A stretch of 64,000 nt of DNA from an uncultured Oscillospiraceae bacterium (GTDB taxonomy: Bacteria > Bacillota > Clostridia > Oscillospirales > Oscillospiraceae). Shown piece after piece: positions 52,634 to 61,525 of the stretch. The position numbers were made by a program, and so were the translations under genes. Each line of letters starts with the position of its first letter. The first letter of the stretch is position 1. The notes under the pieces are model-generated. The model did not search any database, was not told the DNA's origin, and saw nothing but the letters and a program-made list of their open reading frames with translations. The stretch spans positions 1 through 64,000 of the forward strand of contig CAJTPV010000014.1 of the NCBI GenBank assembly GCA_910578505.1, in the 5' to 3' direction.

Positions 52634-53437
52634 CTATTCTAGCACATCCGGGCACGGCTGTAAATGCCGCCCGACGAAATTTTCCGGCGGCCGCAACGTC
52701 TCCAGCACATCGCAGATCTCATCGGAAAAGGGCCTCTCCCCGGCGGCGGCGATGGTGTTGGCGCAGCGCACCTGCCCCGCGATGGCCTGGGGCGCGATGG
52801 CGTAATCCGCCGCATTCAGCATGGGAAGGTCAAAGACGCTGTCCCCCGCCGCGATGGCCGTATCCACAGCAAACCGCTCCCGGAACCGCGCCAGCGCCGC
52901 CCCCTTGTGGATACTCCTGGGCAGGCAGTACAGCTTCCCCCGGTCCGCCCGGACGGCCAGCAGACTGCCGTCCACCGCCTCCCGCAGCTTCCGCGCCGTG
53001 TCCTCCGGGTCGCCGCACAGGGCGTAGGCCATCAAGTCCATGGGCGTGCGGACAGGGTCCGCCAGGGATTCAAAAATGCGGACCGCCCGCTCCAGCTCCC
53101 GCAGCTCGTTGGCGGCCAGCCGCCGGGTCTCCGCCAGCCACGCCCGGTCTGTCTCGCCGTCCGCCAGCAGCACGCCGCCGTTGCAGACCAGCGCGTACCG
53201 GCAGGGCAACAGGGTCCGGAACACGGTGACGCGCTCGTACTGCTCACAGGACCGCATGGTCACCGGGACCAGCCGCAGCCAGGCGGCGTTTTGCAGATAT
53301 GCCAGCGTCCGGCAGGTCATATAGCTCTGCTCCCTGCCGTTCAGCAGCTCCACCACCAGCTTCTCCCGGGGCAGCGCAATGCGGTGGGAGAAGATCAGGG
53401 TGCGGTCCAGGTCAGAGAAAAAAGCCGTCATAGCCAT
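52634..53437 (-). CDS. HAD-superfamily hydrolase of the ter cluster
   Basis: A 267-residue phosphatase with the DLDRT catalytic motif at the N-terminus (FFSDLDRTLIFS) and GDSVFDLPML as motif IV. In Firmicute ter clusters a HAD protein of this type accompanies the PRTase and StiP-like proteins and is thought to act on a nucleotide-like product. ATG 53437 or 53431 could be used; the first lies eight bases after GAGG. Confidence 0.8.
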   Translation of the reverse strand: MAMTAFFSDLDRTLIFSHRIALPREKLVVELLNGREQSYMTCRTLAYLQNAAWLRLVPVTMRSCEQYERVTVFRTLLPCRYALVCNGGVLLADGETDRAWLAETRRLAANELRELERAVRIFESLADPVRTPMDLMAYALCGDPEDTARKLREAVDGSLLAVRADRGKLYCLPRSIHKGAALARFRERFAVDTAIAAGDSVFDLPMLNAADYAIAPQAIAGQVRCANTIAAAGERPFSDEICDVLETLRPPENFVGRHLQPCPDVLE

Positions 53438-53447
53438 ATCCCCCGCC

Positions 53448-54500
53448 TCATGTGTCGGACATCTTCCGGATAAGGCCGCAGGCCCGGTAGTGCCGCAGGG
53501 GGTACTCCACCACCTCCACGCCTTTTTCCCGCGCCAGCTGGAACAGATGCCCCAGCCGCTCCTCATCCGCCAGATCGGCTGCCAGGATTTTCCACGGCAC
53601 CCGCCGCAGCAGCACACGGGTAGCCTCCCCGATGCTGGGCTTGATGAGGTTGATATCCTCCACCCGGAACGTCCGGCTGATTTCCCGGACCTCCTCCAAT
53701 CCGGCTCCCCACGGCTCTGTTCCACCGCCGGGAGGGGCCGTGGGGACCCGGAACCGGCCCTCGATCTCGCCGATAAACTGATACGTCAAATCCCGGTCCC
53801 GCAGCTCCTGATAAAATACGGCCCCGTGGAAATCCCGCTCCCCGATGATATCGCGGCGCAGAAACGTCCGGCTCAGCAGGCCGGAGATGGTGGCGTTGAG
53901 GCAGGAGCTGGCAATCAGGAGGTCGTCCCGTGTGCCGTACTTCCCCGCCACACAGGCCGGGTCGGACAGCACGGCCAGACTGGGGTCCACCCCCGGATAA
54001 TCCGCCATAGCCTCATTCAGCTGCCGCTGGATGGCCCCCTTGCCCGTCCAGCCGTCCACGAACTGGATGTCTGACCGCTGGTGGCGGGCCAGAATGTAGT
54101 CCATGGCATTGCGGTCAATGCCCCGGCCCCGGATGATGGAGATGGTGTAGTGGGGCAGGTCGGCCCCATAGCGCCAGCGCAGGTAACGGCGGAGCAGGAT
54201 GCCCACCGGCGTCCCCGCACGGGCCAGGGACACCAGCGCCCCCGCCGGCCCCTTCTCCGCCCAGATCCACTCCGCCGCCAGGGCCACGGCGTCGGCGGTC
54301 GCCTGCCCGTACCGCGCCAGGGCGTCATCGTAGGCGTGGAGATAGGCCGCCGACGGCTCGTACTCCACCGGCAGCATCTCCGAATAGTGGGCGCCGCCCT
54401 GGATCAGCCGCTCCCGCTCCTGGGCCCCCAGAGGCGTCACCAGCCCGGTGACGTCCTTCAGCAGCACCGTCACGTCCTCCGGATGGTATGTACTAAACAT
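53448..54500 (-). CDS. StiP-like protein of the ter cluster
   Basis: A 350-residue protein resembling the StiP family (cysteine-protease-like) found only with ter genes. Visible conserved parts: SEMLPVEYEPS, AGTPVGILLRRYLR, HYTISIIRGRGIDRNAM and FVDGWTGKGAI. The latter look like a phosphoribosyltransferase-type fold, so a role in nucleotide chemistry rather than proteolysis is possible. ATG 54500 has GGAGGGGAGC upstream and overlaps the previous stop by eight bases. Confidence 0.7.
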   Translation of the reverse strand: MFSTYHPEDVTVLLKDVTGLVTPLGAQERERLIQGGAHYSEMLPVEYEPSAAYLHAYDDALARYGQATADAVALAAEWIWAEKGPAGALVSLARAGTPVGILLRRYLRWRYGADLPHYTISIIRGRGIDRNAMDYILARHQRSDIQFVDGWTGKGAIQRQLNEAMADYPGVDPSLAVLSDPACVAGKYGTRDDLLIASSCLNATISGLLSRTFLRRDIIGERDFHGAVFYQELRDRDLTYQFIGEIEGRFRVPTAPPGGGTEPWGAGLEEVREISRTFRVEDINLIKPSIGEATRVLLRRVPWKILAADLADEERLGHLFQLAREKGVEVVEYPLRHYRACGLIRKMSDT

Positions 54501-55632
54501 GCTCCCCTCCATACAGAATGAACGGCCTCATGCCCCAGAGCCCGCAGGCCGACGCCAAATCGCGGGGGCCGTCCGGATTGTCCGGGGCGGCGTCCGACAG
54601 GACAATGGCCGTATCATAGCGCTGCAGGTTATAGACGTAGGTGTTTCTGTCCTTTTCGTAAAAACTGCTCATTTCATAACCATTTGTAATCGGATATCCG
54701 CTGTCCGGGCTGATGGCGATGGGGCTGCGGGTGGTGGCGTGGACCGCCACGGATGCAGCGCTGCCGCCCGCCTCAATAGCCTGGGCCAGCAGCAGGGCGG
54801 GATACATACACTCCTCCGTCCCCAGCACCAGCACATGGCCCCGGAGACGGCTGCGCACCTTCTCCAGGGCCGCGTCCACCAGCGCCCCACAGCACCGCTG
54901 GTACTGTGCCACCGGCACGCCGAGGCGCGGGTTTGGCAGCGCACAGCCCAGATAGAGGCTCTCCGGCTCCTCCGCCGCGCTCCCCCGGCAGTCCACTGGC
55001 TCCATAGGCGTATATTGCAGGACACGTGGTGTGTAATCCTCCTGGGGAATCCTGACCAGCCACCGGCACGTCACCCCCAGCTCCCGCAGCTGCTGTATAT
55101 TTTCCTCCGACATCCGGTTGAGCAGGGACGCCGCGATCACCGGCATGTCCGCCATCTCCGGATACGTCTCCCGCAGCTGCCGGACCACGTTCCCCATGGT
55201 CCGGCCTGTGGACAGCTCATCCTCCACGAAGATCAGCTGCTTCGTATGCCGCAGCCGCTCCCGCAGCCCGTCGCCGCACAGCTTCTGCTGGGCAGCGTGG
55301 CTGTGCTCCTCCCGGAAGAGGACCCAGTCCCGCACCTCCGGCAGCCGCTCCCGCGTGGTGGTCAGATAGACGCAGTCAGCCGGGAAAAAGCCGGCTGTCA
55401 CCGCGCCGATGGCGGTGGCCGTCTCCGCAAAGCCGACGACCAGCCCTGTGTCCGGGTATTCCGCCGCCAGGGCGCGGCCCAGGGCCTCCATCATCGCCAG
55501 CGCCTCCCCCGGTCTGGAGGGCACGTGCTTTGCCTGCAGGGGGTTCACCAGCAGATAGGCCCGCTTGCTGGTGTCGCGGCGTCTGGCCAGCCGCAATATG
55601 TCCTGTTCCTGATAGTTTGCTCTACTCAACAT
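54493..55632 (-). CDS. Phosphoribosyltransferase with C-terminal TRSP domain
   Basis: A 379-residue protein. The N-terminal half holds a PRTase PRPP loop in LIFVEDELSTGRTMGN and a hood with VVGFAETATAIGA; the C-terminal half matches the TRSP domain seen in ter clusters (LGTEECMYPALLLA, ATTRSPIAI). It probably makes or transfers a ribosyl-phosphate group in the cluster's nucleotide pathway. It overlaps the upstream TerD fusion by 11 bases. Confidence 0.8.
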   Translation of the reverse strand: MLSRANYQEQDILRLARRRDTSKRAYLLVNPLQAKHVPSRPGEALAMMEALGRALAAEYPDTGLVVGFAETATAIGAVTAGFFPADCVYLTTTRERLPEVRDWVLFREEHSHAAQQKLCGDGLRERLRHTKQLIFVEDELSTGRTMGNVVRQLRETYPEMADMPVIAASLLNRMSEENIQQLRELGVTCRWLVRIPQEDYTPRVLQYTPMEPVDCRGSAAEEPESLYLGCALPNPRLGVPVAQYQRCCGALVDAALEKVRSRLRGHVLVLGTEECMYPALLLAQAIEAGGSAASVAVHATTRSPIAISPDSGYPITNGYEMSSFYEKDRNTYVYNLQRYDTAIVLSDAAPDNPDGPRDLASACGLWGMRPFILYGGEHV

Positions 55633-56830
55633 CTACTCCATACCTCCTGCAAAGTGTCGCCAGCCCGCTCTGATAGCCGGCTCCGACAAAATTCACTCTC
55701 CACGCCCCTTTATAGCGGTAGACTTCCAACGCCACCACCGTCCTTTCCACACCCAAATCATCCATGGCAAAGCGGCAGAACTCCCCCTCCCCGCCGAACA
55801 GGCGCAGGCAGGGCCCCTCGACCAGGGAGAAATTCTCCGCCGGGTCACTGCCGTAAATGGAAAAACACACCGCAATCTTCTGCGTCCAGGCCGGGGCCTT
55901 GTCCAGCTCCAGCAGCACCAGCGGCTTTTCGTCGCTGGCGGTCACCTTGACGCAGCCCGTCTCCGACTCCGGATTGCTGAAAAAGATGAGGTCGTTATCG
56001 CCGCTCACCTTTCCGTCCTCCCGGAGCAGGAACACATACCCGTCCAGCTCCACGGGCCGCCGCACACCCCTGCAGTCGCAGGCAATCCGGAGTCCTGATT
56101 CCGTCAGGGGCATGCGCTGCCCCCGCACCGCCTGGCGTACCTCCGGGCCGGACTGCAGCCCGGCAGCAGGCGGGATCACCGGCGGCGCATCCATTTTCAG
56201 CGGCTCCGACACCGGCAGGGACCCCGACACCGGCGTGGCGTCCAGGTGGACCGGCGCGCCGCTGACCGCCTTGCCCGTCACATAGATCCGCCGGGTCACG
56301 TTGGTGCGGAGGAGCAGCTCGCCGTAGAGGATGGTGTTGTCCCGCACCGCGCCGGTTTCCAGCGTGACCCGGTTGACGCCCCGCCGGAGGCGGGAGGGCG
56401 CGGCCCGCAGGTCCTTGACGCCGCAGACCAGCGCCGCGTCCGCCGGCAGCGTCAGGTCGTAGGAAAAGGCGTTGACCTCGTCCGCCGCGAAGTCCCCCAG
56501 GGAGATGACGGACGGCAGGCTCCACCCCTCCGCCTCGCCGGGCAGGCCCGCCACGTCGCCGCTGACCTCCACGCCCTCCAGCGCCGTGTCCCCGAACCGC
56601 GTCTCAATGGCGGTCCGGCAGCCGGTCTCCCCGGTCGCCTCCACCCGGAGGTTCCGGACCGTCACGCCCTGGGCGGCAACGGTCAGTACCGGCCCCTGGG
56701 GGGCCCACAGGGTGGAGTGGCCGCCGTCCACCGTACAGGGCCGGTCGATCACCAGCGGCCCCTCATACTCCCCCGGCGTCAGATGGAAATCCCCCGTCTG
56801 GCGGTTAAATGCATCCTGTATCCTGCTCAT
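55622..56830 (-). CDS. TerD-domain protein with N-terminal beta-helix-like region
   Basis: A 402-residue fusion. Residues 1-90 read like a short right-handed beta-helix (GPLVIDRPCTVDGGHSTLW, VLTVAAQGVTVRNLRVEATG). A variable middle part follows. From about 255 to the end is a TerD domain (VELDGYVFLLREDGKVSGDNDLIFFSN at its start, VVALEVYRYKGAWRVNFVGAGYQ at its end). TerD domains bind calcium and sit at the membrane. The beta-helix part is unusual. ATG 56830 has GGAGGG upstream. Confidence 0.75.
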   Translation of the reverse strand: MSRIQDAFNRQTGDFHLTPGEYEGPLVIDRPCTVDGGHSTLWAPQGPVLTVAAQGVTVRNLRVEATGETGCRTAIETRFGDTALEGVEVSGDVAGLPGEAEGWSLPSVISLGDFAADEVNAFSYDLTLPADAALVCGVKDLRAAPSRLRRGVNRVTLETGAVRDNTILYGELLLRTNVTRRIYVTGKAVSGAPVHLDATPVSGSLPVSEPLKMDAPPVIPPAAGLQSGPEVRQAVRGQRMPLTESGLRIACDCRGVRRPVELDGYVFLLREDGKVSGDNDLIFFSNPESETGCVKVTASDEKPLVLLELDKAPAWTQKIAVCFSIYGSDPAENFSLVEGPCLRLFGGEGEFCRFAMDDLGVERTVVALEVYRYKGAWRVNFVGAGYQSGLATLCRRYGVDVE

Positions 56831-56856
56831 GGTGTTATCCCTCCTGTTTCCGGCTC

Positions 56857-58092
56857 TCAAATCATGCCTCTGCGCCTGATTTCACACAGCCACTGCGGGA
56901 ATTCGTTGAGCAGGCGGCTGTAAAGCTCGCTGCTGCCGACCGCCTTGAAATCGTCAAGGGCAAAAAAGTTTGCATTGTCCACATAGCGCCCGCCCATGGT
57001 ATCCAGGCGGTCAAGTACCCCATAACCGCTATTGCTGCCGCCAACGCCTACAAACTGCCAGAAAATAGGGAATCGGGACGCTTCTGTGAGCAATTTCTTG
57101 ATCTTACTCTCGCTGCACACACCGCCATCGGTGATAAACAGGACGTAAGCGGGGACCCGGCTGAACTGATATTCGTCGATAATCAGCCGCATGACCTTCG
57201 GCTCGTTGTTCTGTCCCCCCACCTCCCGCATCAGCCTGCGCCAGTCCTCGGGGACCGCCTGTCCATAATTGCGCAGATTGACGGACGGCATCCGTTTTGG
57301 CGTGGTTCCATAATACCAGAAATCCAGCTCTCCGTCATCATCGAATTGGACCGCCAGCGGCAGCGTTTTGTTCACGATCTCCTGCACAGTGCCGTTTTTG
57401 TACCGCTGGGTCATGGAGCCGGAAATATCCAGCACCAGCGCCACCCTGGCTACGCAGTCCAGCAGGTTCCGCTTCTCCAGTTCCACCCGCAGCGGCTTGG
57501 CCAGCGAAACCAACTGCGGCGCCTCCCGCTCCAGTCTCTTCTCCAATGAGACCTTCTGCACCGCCGGTTCCGCCTCTGTCAGCTCCTCCCCGCCGTAGGC
57601 ACGCAGCAGGTCGCCCAGGCCGCCGTTAAAGCCGCTGGCTACCGCACCGAAGCGCCATACCCCCTTTTTATACAGCTCAATGGCGATAATCGCCTTTTCC
57701 CTGTGAAAATCCGCGCCGCTTAGCCGGAGCTCCAGCACTGTCCGCCCGTTCTGCCGGATGGCCGCCGTATGGCCAGTAATATCGCTCATCGTCCCATTTC
57801 CATCAATGCTGACAGTAAACACCAGCTTTTGAATGGCGTCAGGCAGCTGCTCCAGGTTCACGACAAACTGTGCGCCGCTCCCGCTGGCCGCATATGTAAT
57901 CTCCCGGTCGGGGGACTGGGGCTGGTTGTAAAAAACCATATAGCGGTCATCAGACAACCTGCCGGCCCCATCCACGCCAAAACAGCAGTAGTCGTAGACC
58001 GCACTGCCGGAGGTGTTCATCTGAATATCCACACTCTGCCGCAGGTCCACATATTTCTCCAGCTGATCCCGCATGCCGCGCTGCAAATCCAT
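56857..58092 (-). CDS. TerD-vWA fusion protein (TerF-like)
   Basis: A 411-residue protein. The N-terminal TerD-like domain (AVYDYCCFGVDGAGRLSDDR ... GVWRFGAVASGFNGGLGDLL) is joined to a C-terminal von Willebrand A domain whose MIDAS residues are intact (VLDISGSMTQRY and FITDGGV). vWA domains bind partners through a metal, so it may assemble the other Ter proteins. ATG 58092 has GAGGAGAG upstream. It lies 13 bases after the TerD-TerA gene. Confidence 0.85.
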   Translation of the reverse strand: MDLQRGMRDQLEKYVDLRQSVDIQMNTSGSAVYDYCCFGVDGAGRLSDDRYMVFYNQPQSPDREITYAASGSGAQFVVNLEQLPDAIQKLVFTVSIDGNGTMSDITGHTAAIRQNGRTVLELRLSGADFHREKAIIAIELYKKGVWRFGAVASGFNGGLGDLLRAYGGEELTEAEPAVQKVSLEKRLEREAPQLVSLAKPLRVELEKRNLLDCVARVALVLDISGSMTQRYKNGTVQEIVNKTLPLAVQFDDDGELDFWYYGTTPKRMPSVNLRNYGQAVPEDWRRLMREVGGQNNEPKVMRLIIDEYQFSRVPAYVLFITDGGVCSESKIKKLLTEASRFPIFWQFVGVGGSNSGYGVLDRLDTMGGRYVDNANFFALDDFKAVGSSELYSRLLNEFPQWLCEIRRRGMI

Positions 58093-58105
58093 CTCGTCTC
58101 TCCTC

Positions 58106-59272
58106 TTATTTTCTGCCCGCGACCCAGCGCATGCCCCAGCTGTGGGCCTCATCCATCTGCCGGTGTCCTGGGAAAAACTGCACCAGCTTCTCCACGCTGA
58201 AGGTCTCGTCGCCGCAGTTTTCCAGCATGGCAATGGCGCACATGGGCAGATCGGAGCCGTACTCATCCATGCGCACGATGACCTCCTGACTGCCCGGACA
58301 CTTCACCGTCACCACGCCCTTGGCCTCCGCCCAGTTGGCCGCGCCCTCGTAGATGAACGTATAGACCAGGATCCGCTTGATCTGCCGGATCATCTCGCCG
58401 TTGACCCGCAGGTTCTCGCCGCCGGTCACCGCGCCGGTCCTGTCGTCGCCGTCCAGGGCGATGAAGGGCGGTTCCCGCAGACTGCCGAATGCCTTGCCCA
58501 GAGCCTGCACGCACCCCTTCCGCCCGTCCTTCATCTCAAACAGGCACCCCAAATCCAGGTCAATGGCCGCAGGCCGGGGGGAGAAGAGTCCGCCCCGCTT
58601 CGTGGGCTGGCTCCAATTGAGGTTGATCAGGATCTCGCCCAGCGTACTGCCGCTCTTGCGCAGGTTGACCTTCTGGCCCTTGCGCAGCTCCACCTTGGCG
58701 GGGGCGGCCTCCGGCGGGGGCGGCGGGGCGGGCTCGCCGGACTCACTGCCGGTCATGGCCTCCTCGCCGCCGTAGGACCGCAGCAGGTCGCCCAGGCCGC
58801 CGTTGAAGCCGCTGGCCACCGCGCCCAGCCGCCACACGTCCTTACGATAGAGCTCAATGGAGATGATCGCCTTCTCGCTGTTGAAATCCGAGCCGCTCAG
58901 CTGCAGGGCCACGGCGTCCTGCCCGCCCTGACGGATGGTGGTCGTGTGGGCGGCAATATCCCCCATGGTACCGGCCCCGTCGATGCTGACGGTGAACACC
59001 AGCTTCTGCACAGAGGCGGGCAGCTGGTTCAGATTCACGTTGAACCGCGCGCCGGCGCCCTCCAACCTGTAGACGATCTCCCGGTTGGGGGACTGGGTCT
59101 GGTTGAAGAAGACCATGTACCGGTCGTCGGAGAGCTTCCCGGCGCTGTCCACGCCGAAGCAGCAGTAGTCATAGACCGCTCCTCCGGTCACGCTCATGGC
59201 GACCTCGATCTCCCGGTCAGGCCGGATGTACTGGTTCAATTTGCCCCGCATTCCTCGTTGTAGCTGCTGCAT
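58106..59272 (-). CDS. TerD-TerA fusion protein
   Basis: A 388-residue protein. Residues 1-180 form a TerD-like domain nearly parallel to that of the next gene (VYDYCCFGVDSAGKLSDDRY). A proline-rich linker (EPAPPPPPEAAPAKVELRKG) leads to a TerA-type domain: IDLDLGCLFEMKDGRKGCVQ, ALDGDDRTG and MCAIAMLENCGD. ATG 59272 is chosen because AAGGAGG lies six bases upstream; ATG 59278 would overlap that site. Confidence 0.85.
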   Translation of the reverse strand: MQQLQRGMRGKLNQYIRPDREIEVAMSVTGGAVYDYCCFGVDSAGKLSDDRYMVFFNQTQSPNREIVYRLEGAGARFNVNLNQLPASVQKLVFTVSIDGAGTMGDIAAHTTTIRQGGQDAVALQLSGSDFNSEKAIISIELYRKDVWRLGAVASGFNGGLGDLLRSYGGEEAMTGSESGEPAPPPPPEAAPAKVELRKGQKVNLRKSGSTLGEILINLNWSQPTKRGGLFSPRPAAIDLDLGCLFEMKDGRKGCVQALGKAFGSLREPPFIALDGDDRTGAVTGGENLRVNGEMIRQIKRILVYTFIYEGAANWAEAKGVVTVKCPGSQEVIVRMDEYGSDLPMCAIAMLENCGDETFSVEKLVQFFPGHRQMDEAHSWGMRWVAGRK

Positions 59273-59288
59273 AGTCATCCTCCTTGTA

Positions 59289-59510
59289 TCAGTTTCCTGT
59301 CATATTCTTTCGAATCCGGTCCAATTCCGTCACATAGGTCTCAAGATATCCGCACTGCGGACAGACGGCGGCTTTGACCTCCCCGAAGAAATTTTTCGGG
59401 AGCGTGCCCGTGGTGTTGGCCCGGCATACGCGCAGACAATCCACGTTCATCGTGGTCTTGACCGCCAAATCCTCGATCATCTCAGTATCACAGCGGATGC
59501 ACTTTCTCAT
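59289..59510 (-). CDS. Small zinc-ribbon protein
   Basis: Seventy-three residues with two CxxC pairs (MRKCIRCDTEM and AVCPQCGYLETYV) and two further cysteines between, typical of small zinc ribbons that bind nucleic acid or protein. It sits between ter genes on the same strand; function unknown. ATG 59510 has GGGGGG seven bases upstream. Confidence 0.75.
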   Translation of the reverse strand: MRKCIRCDTEMIEDLAVKTTMNVDCLRVCRANTTGTLPKNFFGEVKAAVCPQCGYLETYVTELDRIRKNMTGN

Positions 59511-59582
59511 ACGCTCACCCCCCTTGAACAAAAGCGGAGGGCCCTCCGGCCCCCCGCATGTCGTTGGCCGCTCTGACGCATA

Positions 59583-60173
59583 TCAGGTAAACCGTCTGGC
59601 AAGCTCCTCTATGCCGTTGTCCTGGGTGGGCTGGCCGATGGCGTTGAACTTCCAGTCCTGCCCCCGCCGGTAAATCTCGCCGAAGACCATGGCCGTCATG
59701 CCGTCATAGTTCTCCGAGAGGTTGTACCTGCACAGCTCCTTCCCCGTCTCCGCGTCGCAGATGCGGATAAAGGCGTTCTCAATCAGGCCGAAGTGCTGCC
59801 TGCGCTGGGCGGCCTGATAGATGTTCACCACAAACACGACCTTGTCGTAGACCTCCGGCAGCGCCGTCAGATCCACCAGGATCTGCTCGTCGTCGCCGTC
59901 CCCCGCGCCGGTCAGGTTGTCGCCCATGTGGCGCACCGCGCCGCTGGAGTGGGTCAGCGCGCCGAAGTACACAATGTCCGGCACCCCCATCAGGTGTCCG
60001 TTCTGACACAGGAACGCGGTGGCGTCGCAGTCGATGTCCTGGGGCTTGGGGGCGAAAAAGCCCCGCTTCTGCTTGACCTCGTCCCAGCCCAGGCCCACCA
60101 TCACCCGCCGTAGCGTGCCGCCGTCCTCCTTGCGCAGATTCACCTTCTGGCCCTTTTGCAGATTCACAGACAT
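59583..60173 (-). CDS. terD: TerD family calcium-binding stress protein
   Basis: A 196-residue TerD/TerE protein: LQKGQKVNLRK at the start, DIDCDATAFLC, and the calcium loop GDNLTGAGDGDDE. In ter systems these proteins line the membrane and confer resistance to tellurite, phage and other stress. It carries an RGFFAPKPQDID insertion not seen in its neighbour at 60895. Confidence 0.92.
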   Translation of the reverse strand: MSVNLQKGQKVNLRKEDGGTLRRVMVGLGWDEVKQKRGFFAPKPQDIDCDATAFLCQNGHLMGVPDIVYFGALTHSSGAVRHMGDNLTGAGDGDDEQILVDLTALPEVYDKVVFVVNIYQAAQRRQHFGLIENAFIRICDAETGKELCRYNLSENYDGMTAMVFGEIYRRGQDWKFNAIGQPTQDNGIEELARRFT

Positions 60174-60192
60174 AATTGCTCAATCCTTTCTC

Positions 60193-60882
60193 TTACGACG
60201 ATCTCGACGGCGGAAGCATCCCCTGCATCCACTTGCTGAAGGCCTCCGGCTTCCTGGTCTGGATGAGGATGACCCCCGGCCCCGTAAACCGGCACACCAG
60301 GCACTCCCCGGAGATGACGCTGGAGACCCAGCCGTTGGAGGCCTTCTCGATCCGGTACTGCATATAGTCCGGCCAGGCCACCAGGTGGCCATTGTCGATG
60401 ATGACCTCTTCCCCCGCCTCCAGGCTGATGGAGTGGATGGCGCCGAAGCTGCTGAGGAACACCAGCCCCCGACCCCGGAGGTTCAGCACAAAGAGCCCCT
60501 CCCGGGAAAACAGGCCCTGGGCCAGATTCTGCACCGCCGTGTCCACCTCGATGCCGGGGGTGGCGGCCAGAAAGCCGTCCTTCTGCACCCGCAGGCCGTA
60601 GCTGCCGTCCAGCTCCACGTCCAGGATGCCCCCCGGCGCGGCGTGGCCCAGCAGCACCCGGCCCGGCCCCCGGCTGGCCTGGATGGTCTGGAAGAAAAAG
60701 CTCTCCCCGGCCAGAAACCGCCGGGCCAGACCGCCCAGGATGTTCCGGTCCATATTCCCCGTCAGCTCCAGGGACGCGGACATGGCGATCATGGCGTCGG
60801 ACTCGGCCTTCAGAGACTCCCCATACTGGAGGTCGCACTGCACGATGGGGAACGCCTCACCGTGGAGGATGTCATATTTCAT
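60193..60882 (-). CDS. AIM24 / TIGR00266 family protein
   Basis: A 229-residue all-beta protein of the AIM24-like family (ILHGEAFPIVQCDLQ, GESFFFQTIQASRGPGRVLL, GLFSREGLFVLNLRGRG). Members are common next to terD genes; no reaction is known and a scaffold role at the membrane is assumed. It lies between two terD genes, 19 and 12 bases from each. Confidence 0.85.
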   Translation of the reverse strand: MKYDILHGEAFPIVQCDLQYGESLKAESDAMIAMSASLELTGNMDRNILGGLARRFLAGESFFFQTIQASRGPGRVLLGHAAPGGILDVELDGSYGLRVQKDGFLAATPGIEVDTAVQNLAQGLFSREGLFVLNLRGRGLVFLSSFGAIHSISLEAGEEVIIDNGHLVAWPDYMQYRIEKASNGWVSSVISGECLVCRFTGPGVILIQTRKPEAFSKWMQGMLPPSRSS

Positions 60883-60894
60883 CGCTTTTTCCGG

Positions 60895-61473
60895 TTAGAC
60901 GTTCACGCCGAAATTCAGGCACAGCGCATGGAGGCCGCCCTGGAAGCCGCTGCCGATGGCGTTGAACTTCCACTCGCCGTTGTGCCGGTACAGCTCGCCG
61001 ACCACGACCGCCGTCTCAATGGAGAAATCCTCCCCCAGGTCGAAGCGGATCAGCTCCTGATGGCTCACCTCGTCCATGATGTGGATATAGGCGTTGTCCA
61101 CCTGGCCGAAGTTCTGCCGGCGCACGTCGGCGTCGTAAATGGTGACGGTAAAGGCGATCTTCTCCACGGAGGCAGGAACCTTCGCGAGATCGACCATAAT
61201 GACCTCGTCGTCGCCGTCCCCCGCGCCGGTCAGGTTGTCGCCGGTGTGGACCACGCCGCCGGAGGCATGCTGCAGGTTGCCGTAAAAGACAAAATCCGCG
61301 TCGCTGGCCACCTTGCCGTTGCCGCCCACCAGGAAGGCCGCCGCGTCCAGATCGAAGTCCGCGCCGCCGTCATAGCGGTTGGTGTCCCAGCCCAGGCCAA
61401 CGATCAGCTTGCTCAGACCGGGGTTGCCCTTTGTCAGATCGACCTTTTGCCCTTTAGATAAATTCACTGCCAT
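60895..61473 (-). CDS. terD: TerD family calcium-binding stress protein
   Basis: A 192-residue canonical TerD: MAVNLSKGQKVDLTK, LGWDTNRYDGGADFDLDAAAF, the calcium loop GDNLTGAGDGDDE and GEWKFNAIGSGFQGGL. All acidic calcium ligands are present. ATG 61473 has AGGAGG nine bases upstream; a longer in-frame ATG at 61518 lacks this. It follows the P-type ATPase by 52 bases. Confidence 0.95.
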   Translation of the reverse strand: MAVNLSKGQKVDLTKGNPGLSKLIVGLGWDTNRYDGGADFDLDAAAFLVGGNGKVASDADFVFYGNLQHASGGVVHTGDNLTGAGDGDDEVIMVDLAKVPASVEKIAFTVTIYDADVRRQNFGQVDNAYIHIMDEVSHQELIRFDLGEDFSIETAVVVGELYRHNGEWKFNAIGSGFQGGLHALCLNFGVNV

Positions 61474-61525
61474 AGAAAGTGTCCTCCTATAAGATGATTT
61501 ATAATTCGCAGCAATCACTGCGGAA

